A stretch of DNA of 64,000 nt from Euryodendron excelsum (lineage: Eukaryota > Streptophyta > Magnoliopsida > Ericales > Pentaphylacaceae), in NCBI GenBank assembly GCA_033060915.1, contig CM065387.1:28512001-28576000 (forward strand), read 5' to 3'. Positions 10,494-21,301 of the stretch are shown in pieces. The translations under genes were made by a program, and so were the position numbers. Positions within the stretch are counted from its first letter, which is position 1, and every line of letters starts with the position of its first letter. The notes beneath the pieces were generated by a model. That model saw only the letters and a list, made by a program, of their open reading frames with translations. It was not told the DNA's origin and did no database searches.

Positions 10494-10945
10494 TCACTAC
10501 AACATATTTGAGATTCAGCAGTGCTTCAAAAAGCGCTAGTAAAAGTTACAAAAAATGCCGGTGAAGCATGTGTCAGCGCTTCTGCCAGCATTACAAGAAA
10601 GCACCGACTAAAGCAATGCCGGCTTAACTTCCCAGCGCATTGAACGCCGGCCAAATTCTTGGCATTTTCCCCCGACATTTAAAACGCCGTTAGAAGTTCC
10701 CGTTGCTGGCAACATTTTTTGGCCGGAATGGTTATACCGACATTTCAAAGTGCTGGTAAAAACTTTTGGTAAGTGCCGGAAAATAAACCTTTTACGACAT
10801 ATAAAACACCTTTAAAAGTTTTACACAACACCAAAAAGTTATGTTTTTTAAGCATACATTTCTCGCCGTTAATTTTTTACACCGTTGTAACTTATCTTTA
10901 TTTTTTCTTTAACACCTTTTATTAAATGCCGGAAAAAATTAATTT
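10494..10945. repeat. Second CACTA-like end with GCCGG-type subterminal repeats (truncated)
   Basis: CACTACAAC at 10,494 is followed by about 430 bases packed with AATGCCGG, AACGCCG and GTGCCGGAAA motifs in both orientations. The layout matches a subterminal repeat region but uses a different motif from the neighbouring element. No matching opposite terminus was found, so the element is truncated or the assignment is wrong. Confidence 0.4.
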
Positions 10946-11442
10946 TCAATTTTTTTATATTATAACCTAGAAATCATGTTTGGTCCAGTTAACGTATTCT
11001 CCTGGTAGTACTCTATAAACCTATTTTTATTTTTATTTATAAACAATCTAATATTATTACTCCTGCATACAATTAATAAAAAGCCATCCACATTAAAAAT
11101 GTCAAACAATATATTCATCATATATCTAAAATAGAACATCCAATGCCAAGAGCATACATGCCAAAACATCCATAATGTATAACCCAAGTAGAAATCAATA
11201 ATATATCAAAGACAAGACCATCTAATATCCCAAACCATCAGTAATGTGCAATGTCCACTCGAGATGCCACCGAAACTATAATTGCGGCCACTTTATTTAC
11301 TTCCTCATGTAACTCTAAAATTGAAAATTTATACATTAGTACATAGTGAACATATGAATGAATACCTACAGTAAAATTGTCAAAATAGTAGACAACAAAT
11401 AAACAATACATCATTTGATAATCAAACAATGTTTTCACCGAT
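10946..11442. other. AT-rich DNA, no gene recognised
   Basis: Contains a minus-strand open frame (11,238-11,447) that the hAT-like insertion cuts at its start. No family was recognised. Confidence 0.35.
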
Positions 11443-11450
11443 GGCATCCC
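11443..11450. repeat. Left target-site duplication of the hAT-like element
   Basis: GGCATCCC here and GGTATGCC at 12,449-12,456 match at six of eight positions. Eight bases is the duplication length typical of hAT elements. Confidence 0.5.
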
Positions 11451-12448
11451 TAGGGGCGGAACTAGCTAGTTGGGGAGGGGTACCATGGCACGCCCCAACT
11501 TTAAATAAGACCTCATATATATAGTATATATGTCTAATAACCTAGCAAAGTTCTATTCTACTGGCACCCCCCACAAATTGAAACTCTTCTTAAGGTCCTA
11601 ACCCAATAAAGAAAAATGTTATTCTTTCAAAAAAATTTGTACAAAACACCCAACCAAAACGATGTGGCTGTGAAATTGTTGTAATGAAGAGCCATTAGGC
11701 ATTTGTATTAAAGTGAAGAGTCATGATTCAAATGAATTATTCTACCAAAATTCTGTATAAATTTTGTATTTATATGAATTTTATATAAATGTTTTGTATA
11801 GTGAATTATGGATCCTACCCATTTTTTTGGACATCGTAACCCAATAATATCAACAACTAGTGGGTTTTTTTTAAAGTTATTGTGCTTGTGCTTACGCATT
11901 TAGTTGTTACTATAATTATAGAACAATTTTTTCCAACTCTGAATATTATCAAACTAGACTTGGCAATAAAATAAAAGATGATTTTCTCACGTATTGTTTG
12001 ATTTCCTACATTGAAAAACAAATTTCATTGAAGTATAACACAAAAAATCATAACGTCTTTCACTTTTTGAAAGAATGTCAGGGTTCACTTTAACAAATGA
12101 TTAAGTTGAAATGTACTAGAAAACAATCGTAGATTTTTTTATACAAGCGGGCATTAGAATATGTCGTGTGTCCATGAGTCTTACTTTTTTATGTTGTACT
12201 TAAATTCTAAAATACGTGTCATACTCTGGTACTTTGTTTATATAAAAATATTATACACTGTCAGTGCATCAGAACTAAACTCATATTTTGTTTTGTATTT
12301 TACTGAGGCAAAATTGAGGTGGCTAATTTTTGTATGCTTGAATTTAGAAATGTACAAAGAAAATTTTAAATATAATAATTATATCATTAGGTAAATTTTG
12401 TTTACAAATTTTGACATTCCTCAAAATAAAATCCTAGTTCTGCCCTTG
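11451..12448. mobile_element. hAT-like non-autonomous element, about 1 kb
   Basis: Terminal inverted repeats TAGGGGCGGAACTAG (left) and CTAGTTCTGCCCTTG (right) are complementary at 12 of 15 positions. The CA/TAGGGGCGGA terminus is typical of a widespread plant hAT MITE group. The interior is AT-rich and no hAT dimerisation domain or transposase frame is visible. Mismatches in the ends and in the flanking 8-bp duplication indicate an old insertion. Confidence 0.6.
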
Positions 12449-12456
12449 GGTATGCC
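12449..12456. repeat. Right target-site duplication of the hAT-like element
   Basis: GGTATGCC, a degraded match to GGCATCCC at 11,443-11,450. Confidence 0.5.
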
Positions 12457-12861
12457 CAACTGTTTTGAAATGTTCATTAGGCCTCATCAAAAGTTCATGA
12501 GACATGACTGCCTCCTTAACATGCACTTCACAAAATCTCAACCCTAGCTGCATCCTTGTGAACTGAGATTCATGAACGGCTTTAAGCTTACCTACATGTA
12601 TGGATGCAATTCTTGGAAAAGAAGTATGGCTGTATAGCACGACAAGTAAGACAGCTCGTTATTAGAAAACAAAAGAACCTTTCTTGAATGAGCAAATGTA
12701 TTGGTAATGTCAAAATTGTTATGCTAATCCAGTTATTGAAAGTATTTTGCAATGACTGGGCAAACTTAAAAACATTGACAATAAAAATGAAACATAGACA
12801 AGACTGCTAAGTTCAACATAATTAATTGCATGATTAGGTGTATGTAAAAGAGTCTATGTAA
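12457..12861. other. Unassigned DNA with a short minus-strand frame
   Basis: A 68-codon minus-strand frame spans 12,434-12,640 and includes SIHVGKLKAVHESQF. It has balanced codon use but no recognised family, and it is cut by the hAT-like element. It could be a fragment of an older transposon gene. Confidence 0.3.
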
Positions 12862-13050
12862 GGATGGCAATGGAACAGGGCGGGGCGGGAATTGGGATTT
12901 CCATCCCTGCCTCCACTTGAAAAATCCACCTTCATCCATGCCTCCATTCCCACATGGGGATTAATTTTGATCTCCATCCCCGCCTCCACACCCGCCTCCG
13001 CCTCTAGCCCAAACTCAAACCGAAGCCCAAGCCTAAACCCAAGCCTAAGC
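12862..13050. repeat. G/C-rich dispersed-repeat fragment
   Basis: GGCAATGG...CGGGGCGGG, then CCCATCCC/CCGCCTCC blocks and AAACCCAAGCC repeats form a pattern common in dispersed plant retroposon tails. It stands out from the AT-rich flanks. The family is not identified, and the frames on both strands look like low-complexity artefacts. Confidence 0.35.
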
Positions 13051-13867
13051 TTTTTCAAAATTCAATTTGTTTAACTTTGTTATTTTTCAAAAATTATACA
13101 TCTATTCCACATTATTAGATGAAACATTGATTTATGCTAATTTTTCAGGTCCAACAATTAATAAATGATATAGAGATATGACCTAGTGCAACAATCATGA
13201 TAATGTCTTTAACACAAAAGGCAATGAAAAGGCACCACTTCTCAACTCTCAGGTTTGGATTGTTGAAAGATTTGAAGCTACACAACTCACATTAAATTAG
13301 GGAACCCAAAATTGAAAGAACAACAATACAGTTCCACTAGCAATGATACCATCCAGATATTAGATGAGTTTCACCTTAATGCCAGACTATTACAAAATTC
13401 ATATACTCGTAAAATGTAAAGTATTGCTGATAAAATTAGTTAATAAATAAATGATTTGTTAAAAGAAAGTAAATTATTCTGCACAAATAACAATTCGCAA
13501 ACAATCAGAGCTTGTTAAATGACTTATATACACAATTCAAATTCACCAAGATGTTTACAAATAGTCATTTAACAATCAGAGCTTATTAAATGACTTCTCA
13601 GATGCTTTGCCATTGAGTTCTAATGTATCATTGATGTTCTAAATCACATGTTTAAGGAGTATAAACTATAATTATACATTGATTATGACTTATAGCATCT
13701 ATTTCATCAATTTTGATCTGGCTTTCGATGATTGGTTTGGAAGCAAATCAAACTACTCTAGTTCAACCGAAAGAGTAACTTACATTTGTATATAAGCGGT
13801 ATCAGGTGGGCATTTAAGATAATATTATTCATTTTCAATTGGATGCCTTATTATCTATGTTGGTATT
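13051..13867. other. AT-rich DNA up to the truncation point of E1
   Basis: No gene. A 25-base segment (ACAATCAGAGCTT...AATGACTT) occurs at about 13,501 and again, with one change, at about 13,572. Homology to the Ogre-like gag begins at about 13,868. Confidence 0.4.
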
Positions 13868-14267
13868 GATTGTGGTCAGGAAAAGAACATAACTCATCAT
13901 AGGCAGTGAATCCGTAAGTGTCGTGGCCGTGGAGACTTCGCAGTGAATCCTCTAACCCTTGGATTTTCAGACTAAGAGGGTCTAGGGGGACCTTCTTTAC
14001 GACAGGTGAAAGTAATATGGTCTCGTCCTCTTCAGCACTGACCCCTTTGGCATCTTCCTTATTTCTCCCAGCATTGTCAGACTGGAGCACGATCCTTGGA
14101 TTAGCAGGTTCGGGGTCCTTTGACAAAGTCATGGATGATGATGGGACTGCAGCAGTATCCTTCATAGCTATAGTTTGAATGAGTTTGAGCATCTCATCCA
14201 TCTTGGTCCTCATTTCCTTGACCTCTTCTCGAGAAACTGGAGAGGACTCTTCAGGGTTAGCAGCCAT
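13868..14267 (-). pseudogene. gag: Truncated gag of E1
   Basis: The frame from the ATG at 14,267 matches the N-terminal 130 residues of the E4 gag. Shared features are a start reading MAAN-EES, a REEV-EMR-K-DEM coiled-coil-prone stretch, DPEP-NPRIVLQSDNAGRNKEDAKG, and SLKIQGLEDSLRSLH. Homology stops just after the FP-H position, before the capsid-like Gag domain. The last codons down to the stop at 13,851 are unrelated sequence. The product would lack both the capsid-like core and the nucleic-acid-binding end, so it cannot form particles. Divergence from E4 gag is moderate, and the indels visible so far keep the frame. Confidence 0.75.
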
Positions 14268-15807
14268 TAGTAATGTTCTTTGCCGGGTGATAATGGGATC
14301 CCTAGGTGGATGTTGCCCCTTTTTAGGAGCAATGTTGATTTAGTGCAAGGTGATCTCTGTAAATAAAAGGGAAGAAAGAAAAAGACAAAAACACAAATGG
14401 CAAGTCAGTTTCTGATTTTTAGAGAGCTCTATGCAATGCATGTCCTAGGATGCCCCTCTTTAGAAGGGAAACTAATCATTATGTATTTGCTCACTTTTGG
14501 AGATAGGGCATTTGACCCTGTATGCAGATACCTTACTGTCGAGCGGGAACCTTCATTTATTCATACAATCATCCCTCAATTCATTTGTAAAAATAAAAAA
14601 GTACATTGAACTTTGGGTTTAAGATACAAGAGAATTGAAATGCATTTTAACAGGGGAAAGGGGAACATTTTCCTTTAGGGGTTTTACCTATCTAATTTTA
14701 CATAAGAAGTCCTAAACTACTCTTGAGTCTTTGGATTGGCCTTTCTTGGATTTGATGTTGAGGTCACTAAGAGACCTTATTGATCGATTACCCCTTGTCT
14801 TCTTGACAATCCTATCTTCGTAAGCATAGAGGGATTGGGACCCCTCTTATGAAATGAATTGATGTGCATGCCATGAGTCCTTAGGGTTACATGGGAACCC
14901 TTAGGGTTTAGGTAGGTTTAATGCAAGGGAGAATGAACTAGGTATCACTCTCGATGGGTTGATCATCTGCATGAGAATGTAGTGACTTGAGTTACTTGGA
15001 ACTCTTGTCTTGACATGGGATATTGAATGCATGAATATAGATATGCAAAGAGTATAAGGAGAGAATGCAATAACAAGGTAAACGTGCATGCATGAGCAGC
15101 TAGACAGTCATTATAACAGTACAAATACAGTCATTATAACAACAAGAATAGACAGGTATAAATGAAAGTAAGAGCAATCGCCCTTTCCTCTATGGTTTTG
15201 GAAAACAGTGCGTGTGTCTTAAATCCGGCAGATATTCAGCTATGCATGGTGTCTATATGAGCGTGAGGTTGAGGGTTGACTAATGCATCCTAAAAAGGCT
15301 CGGTCCCCGGATCTTCAAACCTAGGCCCACTCCCCGAGGTAGTGCCATGATCGGTTGGTGATCCGAGCGGGGGAACCATTAAGAGGCCGTAGGTGAGGAA
15401 ACTGGCATAGTATCTTGCCCATAACCAATATACCGTTCCCCCTTTCTAACTAGAAAGGATATATCAAGGTAAAATGCAAGTATGCAGAATGCAGTTGCAC
15501 GTGCAGTGTGTGTGTGATTTTTGAAAGCGGAGGAAAGAGCCCAACAACTCCCATTCGTCATGTTCATCATATTCATGCATGGCAGTCAAAATTTAAACAA
15601 AAAGCACACCTACAAAACAAAGATGCAAGAGTTAGTATGTGGATGGTAAACTTCATACAAGATAATATAGATAAATGCATGTTTTTTGAAAATAATTTTG
15701 AAAATTTGGTTTTGAAAATTTAAAGTGAATAGGATTGAACAAGTTAATTGAAGACTCTACATGGGTGAGGGGTAAAGGGACATGACAATGGCTTAACCCT
15801 CTAAGTG
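14268..15807 (-). other. E1 leader between PBS and gag
   Basis: This 1.5-kb region aligns with the leaders of E4 (51,918-53,440) and E3 (about 61,500-62,908). It is non-coding apart from a 62-codon frame at 14,901-15,089, listed separately. Ogre elements typically have long leaders. Confidence 0.65.
14901..15089 (-). other. Short leader ORF (62 codons), shared with E4
   Basis: Starts MHVYL and ends LALNLPKP at CCTAAACCCTAA. The E4 copy at 52,544-52,732 has the same start, stop and length, with substitutions. The core TRVPSNSSH is identical. Function unknown. Confidence 0.4.
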
Positions 15808-15825
15808 TCCCCAGTGGAGTCGCCA
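15808..15825 (-). other. Primer binding site of E1
   Basis: The minus strand reads TGGCGACTCCACTGGGGA, two bases after the LTR end. It fits the reported Ogre-type PBS complementary to tRNA-Arg. The tRNA match was recalled and not computed. Confidence 0.75.
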
Positions 15826-16379
15826 GTTGTCGCACCCAGATTTTTCGCACTCAAGGAATACACACACTAGCTAAAAAAATATTGTACTGTCTCGTTAGAA
15901 CTCACCCTCCTAGAAGAATGAGTGCGACTAGGTTTGAATTGAAAATAGATTTGAATGAAGGGCTTTTGGAAAAAGTTTGGAGTCGCCACCTAACTTGATT
16001 AAGGTGAGTTAGGTCACCTAAAAACTAAGAATAATCCAAAGATTACACTTAGGGTTTTTAGAAAAAGTTTTTGAAAATACCACCTCAAGAGAGGGTTTTT
16101 AGGAAAATAGGTTGTTTGGCAACCTTTGAAAAACATTTAAGCCGTTTTTTAAAATAACTCATTTTTTGGTCTTACGAAAATAGTTGTCTAGGTTCGGAGG
16201 TTGATTACATGTAGGGAAGACGCACTAAGCCATCACCCTACCTCGCCCTTGCGGTACCTAAATGTCTATTCACCCTAGATTCACCTATGAGACTCTTCAA
16301 CTAACAAACGTTTGATCCTATCCACTTTAGAAAGCAATGTTTAAAAAGACATGATGTATGATATGCAAGTGCAAGAGAA

Positions 16380-18110
16380 GAGAAAGTTGAAAAATAGATT
16401 TGGAAAGAAATATATTTGATTTGAAAGAGATTTGAAAAGATAAACTTGAAATTGAAAAGTTTTAGAAATTAGAAACAGAGATTTGGAATTAGAAATTTAG
16501 AATTAGAAAAATAGATTATGGAATTGAAAACTTGAAGAAGATTGTAGAATTGGAGATTTGAAAGAAGTTGTAGAATTAGAAATTTGAAAAATGTGGTGAC
16601 CGCACCCATGAGGGTTGCCTACGTATCCTCTTGGAGGAATCAGGTCAGTCGTAGTTCGGACAAGAGTCCGATAAAAAATAAAAGGTTTGATTAGAAAAAA
16701 GAAATTGAATTGGAATTTGGATTTGATTTGAATTTAGAATAGAAGATTGGAACTTGAAATGGAAGAATAGAGACCCTCGACCTAGAAAGGTAGGATTTAG
16801 AAAGAACTCGAGATTACGAAAGACTTGACTCAAATGTTGGACTTGGAAGATTAGGAAAGTTGAAATTAGGAAAAGTTCGAATTAGGAAAGGTCCGATTTA
16901 GGAAAGTTTCAAAATAGGAAAGTGTCATTTTAGGAAAGTTTCAATTTAGGAAAGTGTTGGATTAAGAAAGTTTTGAAATAGGAAACTTTTTGTTTTAAGA
17001 AAGTTTTGAAATTGGAAAGTTTTGAATTTGGAATGTTTTGAAATAGGGAAATTTTGAAAGTTGAAAAGTTTAGAATTTAGAAAGTTTTAGATTTGGAAAG
17101 ATCGGAAATTTAGGGAACTTTAGAATTTTAGAAAGATTCAAAATTTAAGTTTTAAAAATTCTTGAAATTAGGAAAGGTTTTGAGTTTAAGAAGGGTTTGA
17201 AAACTTAGATTTGGAAAGGGATGGAATTAAGAAAGGTTTAAAAACTTAACGTTTAAGGAAAGATTTAAAAGTTTAAGTTTAGGAAACTTAAGGTTTAGGA
17301 AAGTACTAGATTAGGAAGGAGTTGAATTAGGAAAGATTTGGGTTTGGAAAGATTGAGATTCCTATTTCCTAAAGCAAGGGATTGGATTTTGTTTCTAAAA
17401 AGAAACGTTTTGATTTTGTTTCCAAAAACGGAGGATAGGATCTAGTTTCCTAAAGGGGAGATTGGATTTGGTTTCCTAAAAGGGAGATTGGATTTGGTTT
17501 TCTAAAGAGAAGATTGAATTTGACATGGATTTGGAAAGGGAAGTTTTAGAAACCCTAGATTTGGAATACTATAGTTTTGTTGTAGAAAATAGGTTTTGGA
17601 AACTTAGGTTTTGAAGCCAAAATAAGGGATTGGAAATCATGCTTTTGGGAAGGAAAATTAGGGTTTCCTAATTGTGGGTTCTAGGGTTTAACTTGGACAC
17701 CAAAAAAAACAAAGGATTTTTGGAAAGTGAGTTTTTTAGAAAGGGAGATTTTAAGAAGAAAATCCTAGAGAGGAGTTTTTGGAAAGTGAATTTTAAAAAG
17801 AGAGAGTTTTTAGAAAGATTTTTAGAAGGAGATTGTTGGAAAGAGCTTTTAGAAAAGAGATTTAGGGAAGAGAGTTTTCTAAGAAGGAAAACTAGGGAGT
17901 GTTTTTAGGAAAGAAATTTTGAAGAGTGTTTTGGAAAGGAGTTAAAAAGGAAGTTTTGAAAATAAATTTTTGGAGGGAGTTTTTAAAAAAAATTTTAGAA
18001 AGGAATTTAAAAAAGGAGATTGGAGAAAGTTTTTAGAAAGTATGTTGAAAGAGAGGTTTTTAGAAAGAGAGACTTTTGAAGAGAGAGTTTTTTGAAAAAT
18101 ATAAAAATGT
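16380..18110. repeat. Degenerate TTAGGAAAGTTT-type repeat block in the R-U5 part of the LTR
   Basis: Irregular 12-20-base units such as TTAGGAAAGTTTCAA and TTTGGAAAGATT fill about 1.7 kb. The same block recurs in every LTR of the family (about 25,580-27,300; 32,240-33,990; 40,420-42,440; 47,220-49,290; 54,010-55,720; 63,460 to the window end). It explains many short Phe/Lys/Ser-rich open frames, none of which is a gene. Confidence 0.75.
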
Positions 18111-18978
18111 CTCACTTTCCTAAAGCGATTCTAACCATAAGAAGGCTAGAACCACTTTAAGAAAGTGGTTTTGAAAACAACAAGGATTTGAAAATATGGA
18201 CCATATTAGTCACTTTAAATGTAACACTTTGCTAAAGCAACCCTAGACATGAAAAGGCTAGAATCACCCTAGCATTGTGATTTTGAAAATAAGTTTTGAA
18301 AAAGAAGATTTTGATGTAAGTTTTTGAAAACAAGTTTAATGCAAGCTTTTGAAAACAAGTTTAAAACAAACTTGGGAGGAATGCAAAATTATGATATGCA
18401 CAATGTAAATTGGGGTCATGAACATACAATGTTAAAGGCTTCACCACATAATCAAGGGGGCCTAACCCACATGGTCTCCGGTTAGACTAACAGAAAGCCC
18501 TCTACACGGTGACTCTCCAATAGCCTAATCCTACACATGAAACGGGAATTCCCTAATTTCAAGCATGTAAGAAGGGGGGGAAGAAGATGGGGGATTAAAA
18601 TAGAAGAAAACCCAAGTGGGTCTAGAGGGAGAAGAGATGGGGGAAGATGCGTAAACGTAAATAAGAAGCCTACCTTGTGTCTTCTTTATTTTGCTTAGCT
18701 TTGCGCGCTTTGCTTTGCTTGTCTTGCTTCAGTCTTCACTTCAATCTTCAAGAATTTATCTTCAATCTTCAAAACTTCAGATTGTAGCCCTTCAAGTCTT
18801 CAAAGGAGGTTTTGGAGGCTAGTGTATGAGTGTATAAAAGTGTATGTGAGTGTGTAAGAGGCTAGGGTTTAGAAACCTAAAGGAGACTAGGGTTTTGAGA
18901 GGCTACGAGCTCTGTATATCGAAAAGTAGGGTTTTTGGACTCAATTTTCGGACCCTTTTCACGCTGGAGGAGGCTGTG

Positions 18979-18986
18979 TATTTATA
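18979..18986 (-). promoter_or_regulatory. TATA box of the E1 LTR
   Basis: TATAAATA on the minus strand, at the same place relative to the GGCGCC-type palindromes as in the other LTRs. Confidence 0.65.
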
Positions 18987-19284
18987 GAGATGGGATAGAC
19001 CTGGTGCCTGTTGCAGTGGCACCAGGCCAAAAATGCTTCTGGCACCACTACTAGTGGTGCCATCCAATTACGAAACTATTAAGGTCGGCAAGCAACGTAT
19101 CTTTGACAGATTTGGGCGCCTGTACTAGTGACTACCATGCAATTTTTAGCCTAGTTTCACTAGAAGTGACTACGGAAAGCCCGAGAAGGACTTAAGGGAG
19201 CGGGAATGGCTCAGAAGCCCAAAAAAGGACAGGAACACTTGAAACAGTGTCTCGGAGGTAGTGGACTTGAAAAAGGATGATAAG

Positions 19285-19765
19285 ATTTGTCAGAAGGGTT
19301 GACCAGGCCATCAGGAGTGAAACGGTCAACTAGATCGGGAAACTGCCGGGATGGACTCGGAATTTCCCGAAAGAGGACTCGAGATTTAGAAACATTATTC
19401 AGAATGTTCCCAAAGTCTACCGGCTTGATAACCAGAGCCGATGTGGTCGGAAAAGGCGACTGGCCTACTAAGGGCAAAACGATCATTTTGCACCGGCCTT
19501 GCCAGAACTGACTCGGAATGATTCGAAAAGATAATAAAAGGTTGATAACACTATAAGAAGTATTCTTAGGAGATTACCGGTTTGATACCCAAAGCCGATG
19601 TGGCTAGAAAAAGGCGATCAACCTACCAGGGGTAAAACGGTCATTTTGCACCGGGTTTACCAGATCTGACTCGGAATGATCCAGAAAGATAAAGGAAGGT
19701 TGGGAATACTATAAAAAGCATTCTCGGGAGGTTACCGGTTTGATACCCAGAGCTAGTGTGGTCCC
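19285..19765. repeat. U3 tandem repeats of about 157 bp, three copies (E1)
   Basis: Each unit carries CCGGTTTGATACCCAGAGCC, then GTGTGGTC, GGGGCAAAACGGTCATTTTG, CCGG, GACTCGGAATGAT and a CACTATAAGAAG-ATTCTC segment. Copies start near 19,420, 19,575 and 19,735, with a diverged partial copy before. Confidence 0.65.
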
Positions 19766-20329
19766 CGGGGCGTTCGGATGCCTAGGGGCAAAATGGTCAT
19801 CTTGACCGAAAAGTCTCGAAATGGGCTTGAAATTGACTAGAAGGCACCTAATCATGCCGGATTGCTTTTTAAGACAATCTTGGAAGGGTGGACTTACCAT
19901 TTTGAGGACTTAGTTGTGTTCTTGAGAAACGTGCTAGAAATGGCCCTAGGGGCAGTTTGGTCATTTTTCACTAAAGTGGGCTAGCAGACACTAGTGTTGA
20001 CCTGGGTTTTGAGTGTTTCCGCCACTCTAACGGCGGTCTCATGATACAAGGGTTTGTTGGCAATTCCCTATATCGACTTGTTTGCGAGTATTTTCGTTAA
20101 TCTGACGGTTGCGATGTTTGCGAGTATTTCCGCTACTCTAACGGTTCACGATCATTCCCGAGACTGCCTGATCTCGGGAAGTTGCTAAATGGACTTAGCA
20201 CCTGAGAAGTCAACTTTCTTGAAAGGCGTGCCGAAGTGGACATTTTTGCATTAGCGTGCTAGTAGGCACCAAAGGTGGACCGTTCTACCATCTAGGGGAC
20301 TTGGGGTCTCGTCCGAGTCGACAGGTTTA

Positions 20330-20700
20330 AAGGGGACTTACCATCTTCAGAAAGACGTGCCTATTGGAATTGGAAAGAGGTCTTATCATCTTTGGAAAGA
20401 CGCGCTTGATTTGGAATATGGAAAGGGGACTTACCATCTCCGGAAAGACGTGCCTGTTTTGGAATTGAAAAGGGGACTTACCGTTTTCGAAAAGATGCGC
20501 CTGATTTGGAATTGGAAAAGAGACTTACTGTCTTCGGAAAGACATACCTAATTTAGATTTGGAAAGGAGTCTTATCGTCTTCAGAAAGATGCGCCTGTTG
20601 GATTATGAAAAGGGGACTTACCGCCTTCGGAAAGATGCGCTTGTTGGAATATGAAAAAGGGACTTACCGTCTTCGGAAAGACGCGCCTGATGGAATATGG
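20330..20700. repeat. U3 repeats of about 55-60 bp built on a CGTCTT/AAGACG hairpin (E1)
   Basis: Six to seven units of GGGACTTACCGTCTTCGGAA plus AGACGCGCCTG and GGAAT. The unit at 20,668-20,683 has perfect six-base arms CGTCTT and AAGACG around four bases; other units carry mismatches. Confidence 0.6.
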
Positions 20701-20887
20701 AAAGAACAATGCCCCTGAGGGCATTTTGATTATTTTACCTCTATTTGGGCCTGGTGGGCCCGCACAGCGATGGATAGACGGGATTAGACGTAAAGAGTTG
20801 ATTTCGATTAGAATACGTCCATATTAACTTGAGTACAAGTCTAGACGGACTGTAGACTGCCGAGCAGTAAAAAATGGGGTGCTTACA

Positions 20888-20903
20888 GCTGCCCCTCTTT
20901 TTC
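20888..20903 (-). other. Polypurine tract upstream of the E1 LTR
   Basis: The minus strand reads GAAAAAGAGGGGCAGC directly before the LTR start TGTAAG. The same tract precedes the 3' LTRs of E3 and E4. Confidence 0.8.
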
Positions 20904-21301
20904 TGTTTTTGCTTGTCAAAGACAGAAAACGATAGAGTAAGGGTCCCATGTTGACCGTGAGGCAGTCAGAGGGACGGATCTTTGAAATTTTTTGACAACG
21001 GGCGTTTAAAAATGGATATTAGGCCCAAAAGGCCTTCGAAAATGAGTTTTGGCGGGAAAATGGGCAAAGCTGCCCAAAATTTGGAAACTAATGCTACTAG
21101 GAGGGGCGCCTTTGGCAGAAAAGGCCTGGCGCCTCTAGTAGAGGCGCCAGGCTTGGGATTAAAACCAGAAAAATTATGGTTCGAACATTTGCGGTATTTG
21201 GAGAGTTTTTTGAAAAGTTGAGAGTGTTTGTGAGGAAACTAACCTGAACCATTGAAGGAGCGCTTCTTGGAGACCACGAGTGATTGCCGGAAGGAGACCG
21301 C
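20904..21301 (-). other. 3' interior stub of the upstream E1 copy
   Basis: Aligns with 29,586-29,985 of E3. It contains a perfect palindrome with 13-base arms CCTGGCGCCTCTA (21,125-21,137) and TAGAGGCGCCAGG (21,139-21,151). Homology stops at the E2 insertion. Confidence 0.65.

Larger units (their letters stand above)
15828..20887 (-). repeat. LTR of E1 (5,060 bp)
   Basis: In element orientation it begins TGTAAGCACCCCATTTTTT and ends GGGTGCGACA. From the element's 5' side it holds CGTCTT/AAGACG hairpin units (20,330-20,700), a few GAGTA/TACTC dyads (20,010-20,140), about 157-bp U3 repeats (19,285-19,765), a GGCACC palindrome and TATA box (18,979-18,986), a CT-rich transcribed leader, and then a long U5-side stretch (about 18,110-16,380) of degenerate TTTCCTAA/TTTCAAAAC repeats. 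No coding sequence is present. Confidence 0.85.
13868..21301 (-). mobile_element. E1: truncated Ogre/Tat-like Ty3/gypsy element with a shared LTR
   Basis: In minus orientation the order is a 3' interior stub (21,301-20,904), PPT, LTR (20,887-15,828), PBS, leader, and the first 133 codons of gag, then truncation near 13,868. The single LTR therefore has a PPT on its upstream side and a PBS on its downstream side, which is the arrangement of two elements sharing one LTR. The upstream copy is cut at 21,301 by the E2 insertion. The Ogre/Tat assignment rests on the 5-kb LTR, the PBS type and the related copies E3 and E4. Confidence 0.75.
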
